Assembly (NCBI GenBank): GCA_964356295.1
Contig: CAYHHE010000091.1
Span: 1-11,082, forward strand
Source of the DNA: CAVQGZ01 sp964356295
GTDB lineage: Bacteria > Actinomycetota > Actinomycetes > Jiangellales > Jiangellaceae
Reading direction: 5' to 3'
Length of the DNA: 11,082 bases
Shown: piece after piece, positions 1 to 6,931 of the stretch
Layout: each line of letters starts with the position of its first letter
How positions within the stretch are numbered: the stretch's first letter is position 1
Program-made: the position numbers and the translations under genes
Notes under the pieces: generated by a model
Told to the model about the DNA's origin: nothing
Seen by the model: only the letters and a program-made list of their open reading frames with translations
Databases searched by the model: none

Positions 1-166
1 CGGCTCGGGACGCTGGTTGAGGTTCTCCCGACGGGAGTTGTCGTGGTGGTCGCACTGCCGATGCGGGCGTCTGTGACTTCTGCCCCTGGCAAGCCTTGCC
101 CCGCTCGGACGAGCGTGCCTGCCATCGAACGCCGCGAGAGCCGGCACAACAGAGAGATGGTGCGCG

Positions 167-1129
167 ATGCCCAGCGAGAAGCGTGCGCCCACCCCCACGG
201 CGACACTGCGACGGCGCAGCGTGGGGAACCTGCTGCGGATGGGTCACTGTGCGCCGACGGTGATGACGACCCTGCTGGAGTCCTCGGGTTCGACCGCCCG
301 ATGGCCGGTCCTGCTGACCGCGGGGCTGCCCGGTGGCATCGGCAACACCGGCGGTGAATGCGGCGGGCTGACCGCGCCCCTGGTGCTGCTCGGCCTCGAA
401 CACGGCCGAGGAGACACCGTCGACGGGCTGCCCGTTGTCGTGGACGCGGGCCACGATCTGCTCGCTCGGTTCGCCGAAACAGAGGGCACCACCCAGTGCC
501 GACAGATCAGGGGCACCAGCCGGGTGCCGTGGCACTGCATCGGCGTGGTGCGTCAGGCACCGGCGACGTGCGCAGCGTGTCTGGACGCACCGGCGGCAGC
601 AGCCGTGGCGCCGCCGGCCCGGGAGGCCTACCGCAGGCTGTACGAGCACTGGACTCAGCGCGGGTTCCACTGCGCCGACGCCGTGTTGGACGAGTGTGAG
701 ACGGCGCCGGCGCCGGATCAGGACCTCACGGATGCCGTCACGGCCTTCATGGGAGGCACCGTCTTCACCGGCATGACGTGCAGCGCATTGACCGCCGGGG
801 TGATGGCACTGGGCCTGGCCCTGGGCGAGATCGAGCACAGCCACGCCCGGGTGGCACGGATGATCGCAACAATGGCGGTGGGCGGGGACGCCATGGCGGA
901 CGGGGTCAACGCGTTCAATCGAGTCATGAACCTCGGCCACGAGCTCAGCGAGTGGTTCGACGCGGAGTTCGGCAGCACCCAGTGTCGGGCGTTGACCCGA
1001 TGCGACTTCGCCTCGACCACGGACGTGGTCGACTACATCGATCGCGACGCGACGGCCGACTGCGCCCACATGGCAGCACGCGTGGCCGAACGCGTCTCGG
1101 CCACCGTCGAGCGCGCCTCCACAGCCTGA
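167..1129 (+). CDS. Tandem-domain C_GCAxxG_C_C family cysteine-rich protein
   Basis: A 320-residue protein with two similar halves, each resembling the C_GCAxxG_C_C family (small putative redox or metal-binding proteins of unknown reaction). Half one has Cys28 (GHCAPTV), a Gly-rich stretch with Cys65 (TGGECGGLTAP, 61-71), Cys111 (TTQCR) and Cys124, plus a Cys135/Cys138 pair (CAAC). Half two repeats the pattern: Cys169 (FHCADAV), Cys205 (GMTCSALTAG, 202-211), Cys273 (STQCR), Cys279 and Cys299. The matching TTQCR and STQCR segments support an internal duplication. No signal peptide or membrane segment is visible, so it is probably cytoplasmic. The ATG at 167 has only a weak GAGAG upstream; a later ATG at 239 would cut just before Cys28 and is less likely. 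It stands alone and convergent to the transport operon, so no partner is suggested. The family call is good; the function is unknown. Confidence 0.8.
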   Translation: MPSEKRAPTPTATLRRRSVGNLLRMGHCAPTVMTTLLESSGSTARWPVLLTAGLPGGIGNTGGECGGLTAPLVLLGLEHGRGDTVDGLPVVVDAGHDLLARFAETEGTTQCRQIRGTSRVPWHCIGVVRQAPATCAACLDAPAAAAVAPPAREAYRRLYEHWTQRGFHCADAVLDECETAPAPDQDLTDAVTAFMGGTVFTGMTCSALTAGVMALGLALGEIEHSHARVARMIATMAVGGDAMADGVNAFNRVMNLGHELSEWFDAEFGSTQCRALTRCDFASTTDVVDYIDRDATADCAHMAARVAERVSATVERASTA

Positions 1130-1140
1130 CACCACGACGA

Positions 1141-1169
1141 CCCGGGCCCGACCTGACCAACGGCCCGGG
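1141..1169 (+). terminator. Probable intrinsic terminator hairpin of the cysteine-rich protein gene
   Basis: CCCGGGCC at 1141-1148 pairs perfectly with GGCCCGGG at 1162-1169 around a 13-base loop, starting 12 bases after the TGA stop (1127-1129). There is no T-run after it, which is common for terminators in high-GC actinobacteria. The position and the all-GC stem make termination the likeliest role, but this is not proven. Confidence 0.6.
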
Positions 1170-1708
1170 CTCCCATCATGCGCTGGTCGTGGGGGCCGGC
1201 GACACTCAGTGCTGTGCCAGTTCGGCCCGGAGTGGCTGCTGTCGGTCGCCCAACGACGGCTGGCCCGGCCCCTGCCGCACGGTGCCGCCCCGGCCCCTGC
1301 CCTGCGGCCCGTCGGCCGTCCCGCCGAGGCCAAGGCGCCCAGCGTCGCCGTCGGCGGCGTGACTGCCTCCGACGCCCTCAGGTGGCCAGCCAGCACCGCA
1401 TCCCCGGTCTCGACCACATCCTGAAGCCCATGGCCAGCAAACCGCCTCCCGCCCGACGACCCCGGCCACCACACCTCGGCGAAGACGTCCCCATCTCATG
1501 GGTTCTGCCGCGCAGGGCGGTCGACTTGCGGCGGAGTGACACGGCCGCGGGCGCACGCTACGCGGCGATGTGACGCTGGTCGTCCTCGGCGTCGCTCGCC
1601 TTGCGAACAACTCTCGCACAGCCGATGAGCGGCCTTGCGCTCGTGGTCCGTTGGTCGGCCTCGTCGGGCACTGGGTCTCTCAGCGGTTCTGCTGAGGTCA
1701 CCGGGCCC

Positions 1709-1921
1709 TCAGCGCAGGACGCGAAGTTCGACGGCGCCGGGCGCGATCGTGGCTATGGGTTTGCGGGTCCGCAGGGACAGCGCCTCGCCGATCCGCAGCC
1801 CACAGGCGGCGGCCGAGGCCGTCATCCCCGCCTGGCCGCTGACGCTGGCGCGGCGTGTCCTTGGCCCCTCGCTGCTGCGAGCGTTGCCGTCCGGCTGCCC
1901 GGCAGCGGACTTCAGAGCCAT
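1709..1921 (-). pseudogene. Possible remnant of a tyrosine recombinase (integrase)
   Basis: Residues 37-51 of this minus-strand frame (about 1769-1813) read AAACGLRIGEALSLR. This closely matches box I of tyrosine recombinases (usually ...GLRxxEaLxLrw.D), where the Arg after GL is the first catalytic residue. The sequence then runs to GAVELRV, as in the strands after box I, and stops at 1709. The frame is only 70 codons long, and I could find no HxxR box or catalytic Tyr on this strand downstream. If real, it is a small decayed piece of an integrase. A 15-residue match in GC-rich DNA could also be chance. Confidence 0.3.
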
Positions 1922-2087
1922 ACCGACGGACAGCGACGCCGGCCGGCTCGAGGGACCTCCTGTGCAGGCCTCGATCCACCGGCCTGAACCGCTGAGTCGT
2001 CTGCCGACTGGGCGGTCGTCTGGTGGGGACCGGCTCTCGGGGCGTGTCGGCTCTGCCGGTCGGGTCCGGCTTCTCCACAGGTTCCTC

Positions 2088-2109
2088 GGGTCGTGGGGGC
2101 GGGGGCGGG
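2088..2109 (+). other. Putative G-quadruplex motif
   Basis: Four G-runs on the plus strand, GGG-TCGT-GGGGG-C-GGGGG-C-GGG, fit the usual G3+N1-7 rule with very short loops. The motif lies in the gene-poor stretch, far from any start codon, so no regulatory role is suggested. Confidence 0.4.
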
Positions 2110-2127
2110 TCGGCTGGTCGGCTGGTC
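2108..2127 (+). repeat. Short tandem repeat GGTCGGCT
   Basis: Two exact copies of GGTCGGCT (2108-2115 and 2116-2123) followed by a partial third (GGTC, 2124-2127). It directly follows the G-rich run. This is probably slippage in non-coding DNA. Confidence 0.5.
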
Positions 2128-2523
2128 AGGAGGTCATGACGGCGGTCCAGAGCCTCTGCCAGTGCAGCGCCCAGTGGAGTTCCAGACCGCGATGAGCCGC
2201 GTCTTCGCTATCCCCGCTCCTACCTGACCGTCGGCCCCCGCCCACCACGACCCCGAGGACCCCGGAAGGCCGGTGCAGACCGGCAGTCCCCCCACGTCGT
2301 CACCGCTGGGCAGCCACCAACCACCACGGCCCTCGAGTAGCTGAACCACAGGCTGTACGGTGGCTCCGGGCTTAGGACGGCAGCGCCAGCTTGCCCGAGC
2401 CGTCCGCGGCCGCGCACGCTCGGCCCCCCCGCAAGGCAGGCGTCAGGCGGGGGACCACGACGATCCGCAGCGGGTGGGGGCCGATCGCCCGCGGAGGTCA
2501 CTGGTTCGGCGTCGACCCCTTCT

Positions 2524-2554
2524 CGCCCGCACCGTTCACTCCCAGGTGCGGGCG
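2524..2554 (-). terminator. Perfect 10-bp hairpin spanning the stop codon of the last operon gene
   Basis: CGCCCGCACC at 2524-2533 is the exact complement of GGTGCGGGCG at 2545-2554, with an 11-base loop (2534-2544). The TGA stop of the PaaK-like gene (2538-2536) lies inside the loop, so one arm encodes part of the last residues. A GC-rich 10-bp stem at the very end of an operon most likely ends transcription or protects the mRNA end. No T-run follows. Confidence 0.5.
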
Positions 2555-3789
2555 TCCACGATGGTGGGGCCGTCCGGCTCGAGACTCTGCACGAGTTGCA
2601 CGGCGACGTCAAAGCGCAGCCCTTCTCGCAGCCGTGACCGGAGACGCTCCAGGAGATGGTCGTCGGACGACTCCTGGACGACCTCGCAGCGCAGCGTGTC
2701 CTTGTGGTCCACCCGCTCGACGACGAAGCGGTAGGCCGCAACGCCGGGCGCACCGGCCATGACCGTCCGCGCCTGGCGTGGGTGCAGGAACATCCCCCGC
2801 ACCTTGACCGCCTCGCCGACCCGCCCCAGCCATCCCGCCAGCCGTGGCGTCCAGCGGCCGCACCCGCACTCGCCGCTTAGGAAGGCCGACAGATCGCCGG
2901 TGCCGAGGCGCACGAGGGGGTAATCCGCGGTGAGGAGGGAGACCACCACCTGTCCCTCCTCTCCGTTCCATCGCGGCCCTCCGTCCTGCAGGGCGCAGAC
3001 CTGGACGTAGCGGTCCTCCGGCACGTGCAACCCGTGGGTCCGCTCGCACTCGTACCCGAGGTTGCCGCCCTCGGCCGTCCCGTAACCCTGGCGCACCACC
3101 GGCACCCTAGCCTGGAGCCACTCGCGCAGCGACGGCGGCAGCGGCTCGGCGGTCACGAAGGCGCGGCGCAGGGGCAGGGTGGCGCCCTGCTCCTCCGCCC
3201 GCTCGAGCAGAGCCTTGAGGTAGCTCGGCAGGCCGATGAAGGCGGTGGCGCCGACGTCGACCGCTGCCTGCACCTGCAGGTTGAGATTGCCGACGCCGGC
3301 AGGAAGAACGGCGCAGCCGAGAGCGCCGGCCCCGGCATCGAACATCGCACCGGCGGGCGAGAGGTGGTAGGCGAAGGTGTTGAGGACGACCTCGCCGGCC
3401 TCGAAACCCGCGGCCGCCAACGCCGGTGCCCAGCCCCACGGGTCCGGGTGCGCGAGCTCGGGCTCGTACAGGGGACCCGGCGACTGGAACACCCGGCGCA
3501 GCGGTGCCTGCGGGGCGAGCAGGCCGCCGAACGGCGGGTCTGCGGCCTGCAGGGCCCCCAGGTCGTCCTTGGGGAGCACCGGGACCCGGTCCAACGCACC
3601 CACCGCCGTACCCGCCGTGCCGGCCGGTCCAGCCCCGCTCGGGGTGTCGGCGACTCCCGCGGCGCGAAGCCGGGCGGCGAAGGCCGGGACCCGGTGCGCC
3701 TGGGCGAGCAACGCGCCGACCCGCTCCTCTAAGCTGGCGACGTAGGCGTCGGCACCCGGAACGGTCTCGGGCTGCCCGGTCATAGCCAC
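2536..3789 (-). CDS. PaaK-like protein (phenylacetate-CoA ligase family), atypical active site
   Basis: A 417-residue member of the adenylate-forming superfamily, closest in layout to phenylacetate-CoA ligase. Visible motifs are YGTAEGG (236-242, A5), RLGTGD (294-299, A7), a CxC-GR element at 308-312 and GRVGEAVKVRG (322-332, A8). The usual Ser/Thr/Gly phosphate loop is replaced by FQSPGPLYEPE (101-111). At the C-terminus, DGPTIVD (406-412) has Pro where PaaK relatives carry the A10 lysine. So it may not carry out a normal adenylation, although the fold looks intact. As last gene it overlaps livF. The GTG at 3789 has GGAGG five bases upstream; an ATG at 3783 would instead form an ATGA overlap with the livF stop and give 415 residues. 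Context suggests a role in CoA activation or handling of the imported acid. Family call firm, activity uncertain. Confidence 0.85.
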   Translation of the reverse strand: MAMTGQPETVPGADAYVASLEERVGALLAQAHRVPAFAARLRAAGVADTPSGAGPAGTAGTAVGALDRVPVLPKDDLGALQAADPPFGGLLAPQAPLRRVFQSPGPLYEPELAHPDPWGWAPALAAAGFEAGEVVLNTFAYHLSPAGAMFDAGAGALGCAVLPAGVGNLNLQVQAAVDVGATAFIGLPSYLKALLERAEEQGATLPLRRAFVTAEPLPPSLREWLQARVPVVRQGYGTAEGGNLGYECERTHGLHVPEDRYVQVCALQDGGPRWNGEEGQVVVSLLTADYPLVRLGTGDLSAFLSGECGCGRWTPRLAGWLGRVGEAVKVRGMFLHPRQARTVMAGAPGVAAYRFVVERVDHKDTLRCEVVQESSDDHLLERLRSRLREGLRFDVAVQLVQSLEPDGPTIVDARTWE

Positions 3790-4646
3790 CGCTTCCTCCG
3801 CTTGTAGTGCTTGACGTCTCGGTATCCCCGTCTGGCACCGCCCTCCCCGATGCCCAGGTAGAACTCGCGGACGTCGAGGTTCTCCGCGAGCTCAGCGGCG
3901 GGTCCGTCGAGCACGATCCGCCCGCGCTCCATGACGTAGGCGTGGTGGGCGACCTCGAGCGCCACCCGGGCATTCTGCTCCACGAGGAGCACCGTGGTGC
4001 CCTGCTCCGCGTTCAGCTGCCGTACAGCTACGAAGATCTCCTCGACGACCCGAGGGGCCAGCCCGAGCGAGGGCTCGTCGAGCAGGATCAGCCTCGGCCG
4101 CGCCATCAGGGCCCGGCCTATCGCCAGCATCTGCTGCTCCCCGCCCGACAGGTAGCCCGCCTGCCGCTCGCGGAGGTCGGCCAGCCGCGGGAACAGGGCG
4201 TACACCAGCTCCAGGTCCTCGGTCGGGCTGCCCTTGACGGTGTGGGCGCCCACGAGCAGGTTCTGCCGGGCGGTGAGGTGCTCGAAGACCCGACGCCCCT
4301 CCATGACCAGCGAGACGCCGCGACGCACGATCTCTGCCGGGTCCAGCCGGGTGATGTCCTGCCCGCGGAACGTCACCTCCCCGCCGGTGACCTCGCCGTG
4401 CTCGGACGTGAGCAGCCCGGTGACCGCCTTGAGGCTGGTCGACTTGCCTGCGCCGTTGGACCCGAGCAGCGCGACGATCCGTCCCTCGGCCACCTGCAGC
4501 GAGAGCCCGCGCAGCACCAGGATGACCCGCTCGTAGATGACCTCGAGGTTGTTCAGCGAGAGCAGTGGCGTCACCAGCTCGACGCCACCGCTCGTGGGGA
4601 CGGGCGCCGCTACCGGCGCGCTCCCGTCCCCACTCGCGGTGCTCAC
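3780..4646 (-). CDS. livF: LivF-type ABC transporter ATPase
   Basis: Second ATPase of the importer, 288 residues, acting on the cytoplasmic face of the LivH/LivM channel. Walker A is GSNGAGKST (62-70), the signature LSGGEQQ (166-172) and Walker B LILLDEPS (186-193). The switch position is Gln224 in LVEQN, normal for LivF, and MEGRRVF (115-121) is the LivF version of the Q-loop region. Two features differ from classic LivF (about 235 residues). There is an Ala/Pro/Gly-rich N-terminal extension of about 27 residues, and a basic aromatic C-terminal tail, GYRDVKHYKRRKRWL (274-288). I recall similar tails in LivF proteins encoded next to PaaK-like genes. The GTG start at 4646 lacks a strong ribosome site and lies 7 bases after the binding-protein stop, so coupling is likely; a start further in is possible. 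The end overlaps the PaaK-like start. Confidence 0.9.
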   Translation of the reverse strand: MSTASGDGSAPVAAPVPTSGGVELVTPLLSLNNLEVIYERVILVLRGLSLQVAEGRIVALLGSNGAGKSTSLKAVTGLLTSEHGEVTGGEVTFRGQDITRLDPAEIVRRGVSLVMEGRRVFEHLTARQNLLVGAHTVKGSPTEDLELVYALFPRLADLRERQAGYLSGGEQQMLAIGRALMARPRLILLDEPSLGLAPRVVEEIFVAVRQLNAEQGTTVLLVEQNARVALEVAHHAYVMERGRIVLDGPAAELAENLDVREFYLGIGEGGARRGYRDVKHYKRRKRWL

Positions 4647-4653
4647 GACTCAC

Positions 4654-5835
4654 TCACGACCCGAGGAGGGCCCACTGCCCGTCCACGACCTCGTAGAGCG
4701 GTGCCGCGTCCATGCCCTCGTGGTCGTCGGGGGCGAACTGGATCGGCGGGGTCACCTCGCCGGTGTCGAAGGGCTCCATCTCCTCCAGGGCCTGCTTGAT
4801 CTGCTCGCCCGTGGGCTCGCCGCCGTCCTGGATCGCCTTCTCGATGCCCGCGGCCATGAGCGCGATCGTGTACCAGCCCTGCACGAAGTGCACGCCCTTC
4901 TCGTCGAGGCTCTGGCCCTTCGACTCGAGGAACTCGCGGGGCTCGTCCATGCCCGGGACGTCCACGCTCGGCGGTGCGAACGGGGCGACGCCCCGAGTGC
5001 CCTTCGACGCGGGTCCGGCGAGGGAGACGTACAGCTCGTCGGTGCACCAGTTCAGGCAGGTGATGCGGGTCTCCAGCCCCTGCGCCCGCACGTTCTTGGC
5101 CAGCAGCGCAGCAGGGCTCGACACGTTCTGGACGATGATGTCGCTCGCCGTCTGCGCCTGGCTCAGCTGCGCCTCGTAACTGGTCGCACCCCGGGGCATC
5201 GGGAAGGAGGCGAAGGTGACGCCGAGCTCCTCGGCCTTGGCCTGGCCCGCTGCGAGCGGGGACTCGCCGAAGGGGCTGTCGTTGTGGAAGACAGCCACGC
5301 CGGTGCCGCCGTCCGCCTCGACCTGGTCCATCGCCGTCTCCATCTGGTTTGAGTACGTGGGGGCGACGACGAAGTTGTACGGCGCCTCCTCCGGGTCGGC
5401 GAGGTTCTCCGAGTACGACCCCGACATGAACGGGATCGCGTCGGCGCTGACGCGCCCGCGCAGCGCCTCGCTGTCGCCGGTGCCCCAGCCCAGGAACGCG
5501 ACGGCGCCCTCGGAGACGAACTGCGAGTAGAGCTGCTCGGCCTTCGCCACGTCGTAGGCGTAGTCCTGCCACTTCAGCTCGATGGGGCGTCCCTCGATGC
5601 CGCCGTTCTCGTTGCGCCACTCGACGTACCCGCGCACCCCCTCGGCGTACGGGGTCCCGACGTCCGCGGTCGCCCCGCTGAGGTCGAAGATCGCGCCGAC
5701 GACGACCGGCGCGCCGCTGGCGGCGGTGTCGGTCGCCTCGGCGGCGCCGGTGGCATCGCCGCCGCCACCGCCGCAGGCGGCTAGCAGCATCGCGGCGACC
5801 GCTGTCGGCACGAGAAGCCTGGAGGCTCTGGTCAT
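4654..5835 (-). CDS. Lipoprotein substrate-binding protein of the Liv-type importer
   Basis: A 393-residue extracellular receptor that captures the ligand and delivers it to LivH/LivM. The N-terminus is a lipoprotein signal: Arg at 3 and 6, a hydrophobic core (7-18) and lipobox LAAC with Cys21, followed by a Gly-rich linker. The mature part is a type 1 periplasmic-binding fold (Peripla_BP_6/LivK type): VVVGAIFDLSG (44-54), NENGGIEGRPIEL (75-87), then AVFHNDSPFGES (181-192) at the second lobe. Cys260 and Cys264 (TCLNWC) may form a disulfide or shape the ligand site. GGGAGGG sits seven bases before the ATG, a strong ribosome site. A 39-base gap from livM is the longest in the operon, which suits extra expression of the receptor. 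The ligand cannot be read from sequence. Its neighbours, two acyl-CoA ligase relatives, favour a carboxylic acid over an amino acid. Confidence 0.9.
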   Translation of the reverse strand: MTRASRLLVPTAVAAMLLAACGGGGGDATGAAEATDTAASGAPVVVGAIFDLSGATADVGTPYAEGVRGYVEWRNENGGIEGRPIELKWQDYAYDVAKAEQLYSQFVSEGAVAFLGWGTGDSEALRGRVSADAIPFMSGSYSENLADPEEAPYNFVVAPTYSNQMETAMDQVEADGGTGVAVFHNDSPFGESPLAAGQAKAEELGVTFASFPMPRGATSYEAQLSQAQTASDIIVQNVSSPAALLAKNVRAQGLETRITCLNWCTDELYVSLAGPASKGTRGVAPFAPPSVDVPGMDEPREFLESKGQSLDEKGVHFVQGWYTIALMAAGIEKAIQDGGEPTGEQIKQALEEMEPFDTGEVTPPIQFAPDDHEGMDAAPLYEVVDGQWALLGS

Positions 5836-5874
5836 GTCTGTGCCCTCCCAAGGTGTCGGAGTGGAGCCGCCCGC

Positions 5875-6924
5875 TCAGTAGCGGAACGGCCAGAGCCGGA
5901 AGTAGTCCTTCATGCGTTGCCACAGGCGCGCGAGGCCACGTGGCTCGAAGATCAGGAACAGCACGATGAGCAGGCCGAACACGCCGAGCTGGATGGCGGG
6001 CAGCTGTTGGACGATCGTCGGGAACGTCGACTGCAGCCGCGGGCCGACCTGGTCGATGTACGCGGGCACGGCGATCATGAACATCGCCCCGTAGACGGAT
6101 CCGGCGATGCTGCCGAGACCACCGATGATGATCATCGCGAGGTACAGGATCGACACGTCGAGGGTGAACCTCTCCCACGTCACGATGCCGCGGTAGGACG
6201 CGGTGAGCGCGCCGGCCAGCCCCACGTACGCCGAGGAGACGGCGAACGCGAGCAGCTTGTACCGGCCGACGGGCACCCCGATCACCTCGGCGGCGATGTC
6301 CTGGTCCCGGATCGCGACCAGTGCCCGGCCCATCCCCGTTCGCGCGAGGTTGGTCGCCGACAGCACTGACAGCGCGGCCAGCGCCACCAGCAGCCAGTAC
6401 CAGCGGCGGTCGGTGTCGAAGGTGAAGCCGGCGATCTGCAGCGGAGGCACGACGATCGAGCCCGTGCCCCCGGTGACGAACTCCCAGTTGCGCACCACCC
6501 AGAGGATGATCACCTGCGACGCCAGGGTGGCGATGGCCAGGTAGAGCCCCTTGAGCCGAAGCGCCGGAAGGCCGACGAACGTCCCTACCGCCGCCGTCAT
6601 CGCGACGGCCACGAGCATTGACGCGACGACCGGCATGCCCAGCTGCTGCACCAGGACGCCGGTGGTGTAGGCACCGACCGCCAGGAAGCCGCCCTGCCCC
6701 AGGCTGATCAGCCCGGTGTAGCCGACCAGGATGTTGAGGCCGACCGCACCGATCACCGCGATGGCGATGCGGTCGAGCACCGACATCCAGTAGGCGTTGA
6801 CGAGGAACGGGGCGATGACGATCGCGGCCAGGGCGAGCACCAGCCGCAGGTACTCGGCCTTCGTGCTGCGCAGGGCGAGCTCGCTGCGGTAGGTCGTGTG
6901 GTAGACGCCGGTGGTGACGGACAT
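5875..6924 (-). CDS. livM: LivM-type ABC transporter permease
   Basis: Second membrane subunit, 349 residues with multiple hydrophobic helices, pairing with LivH to form the import channel. Family hallmarks are GYTGLISLGQGGF (68-80), ALRLKGLYLAIATLA (121-135), GGTGSI (152-157), IRDQDIAAEVIGV (205-217) and GGLGSIAGSVYGA (268-280), the last being the coupling segment that contacts an ATPase. It ends FEPRGLARLW followed by an aromatic tail (MKDYFRLWPFRY). The first 23 or so residues are hydrophilic and precede the first helix. Its ATG lies 7 bases after the livH stop. The ribosome site TGAGGG overlaps that stop codon, so translation is probably coupled. Length and motifs are normal for the family. 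Confidence 0.93.
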   Translation of the reverse strand: MSVTTGVYHTTYRSELALRSTKAEYLRLVLALAAIVIAPFLVNAYWMSVLDRIAIAVIGAVGLNILVGYTGLISLGQGGFLAVGAYTTGVLVQQLGMPVVASMLVAVAMTAAVGTFVGLPALRLKGLYLAIATLASQVIILWVVRNWEFVTGGTGSIVVPPLQIAGFTFDTDRRWYWLLVALAALSVLSATNLARTGMGRALVAIRDQDIAAEVIGVPVGRYKLLAFAVSSAYVGLAGALTASYRGIVTWERFTLDVSILYLAMIIIGGLGSIAGSVYGAMFMIAVPAYIDQVGPRLQSTFPTIVQQLPAIQLGVFGLLIVLFLIFEPRGLARLWQRMKDYFRLWPFRY

Positions 6925-6931
6925 GAGGCCC

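Larger units (their letters stand above)
1170..2523. other. Long gene-poor stretch between convergent units
   Basis: About 1.35 kb with open frames on both strands but none with a recognisable protein, a good ribosome site and a sensible start together. The frames are rich in Arg, Pro, Ala and Gly, as expected of chance frames in high-GC DNA. The items that stand out are a recombinase-like fragment near 1769-1813 (-), a G-rich run at 2088-2109 and an 8-base tandem repeat at 2108-2127. An AGGAGG at 2129-2134 sits only two bases before an ATG at 2137 (+) whose frame closes after 19 codons. I read the region as decayed accessory DNA. Confidence 0.5.

Noticed and set aside
25..37. CTCCCG-A-CGGGAG palindrome near the left edge
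   Set aside because: A one-base centre cannot form a hairpin, and as an operator it has no second copy or promoter context; expected by chance.
1206..1619. Minus-strand open frame of 137 codons in the gap
   Set aside because: Arg/Gly/Pro-rich, no recognisable domain, and matched by equally long frames on the other strand.
2500..2540. tRNA-like GGTTC followed by GACC
   Set aside because: The arms do not form a T-stem and no acceptor or anticodon arms surround it. No tRNA was found elsewhere.
2220..2753. 177-codon minus-strand open frame at the end of the operon
   Set aside because: Its first part overlaps the PaaK-like gene in another frame, the rest is low-complexity and no ribosome site is seen.
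3807..4799. 330-codon plus-strand open frame
   Set aside because: Antisense to livF and the end of the binding-protein gene; a chance frame in high-GC DNA.
4643..6178. 511-codon minus-strand open frame
   Set aside because: Overlaps the binding protein and part of livM in another frame; Arg/Gly/His-rich shadow.
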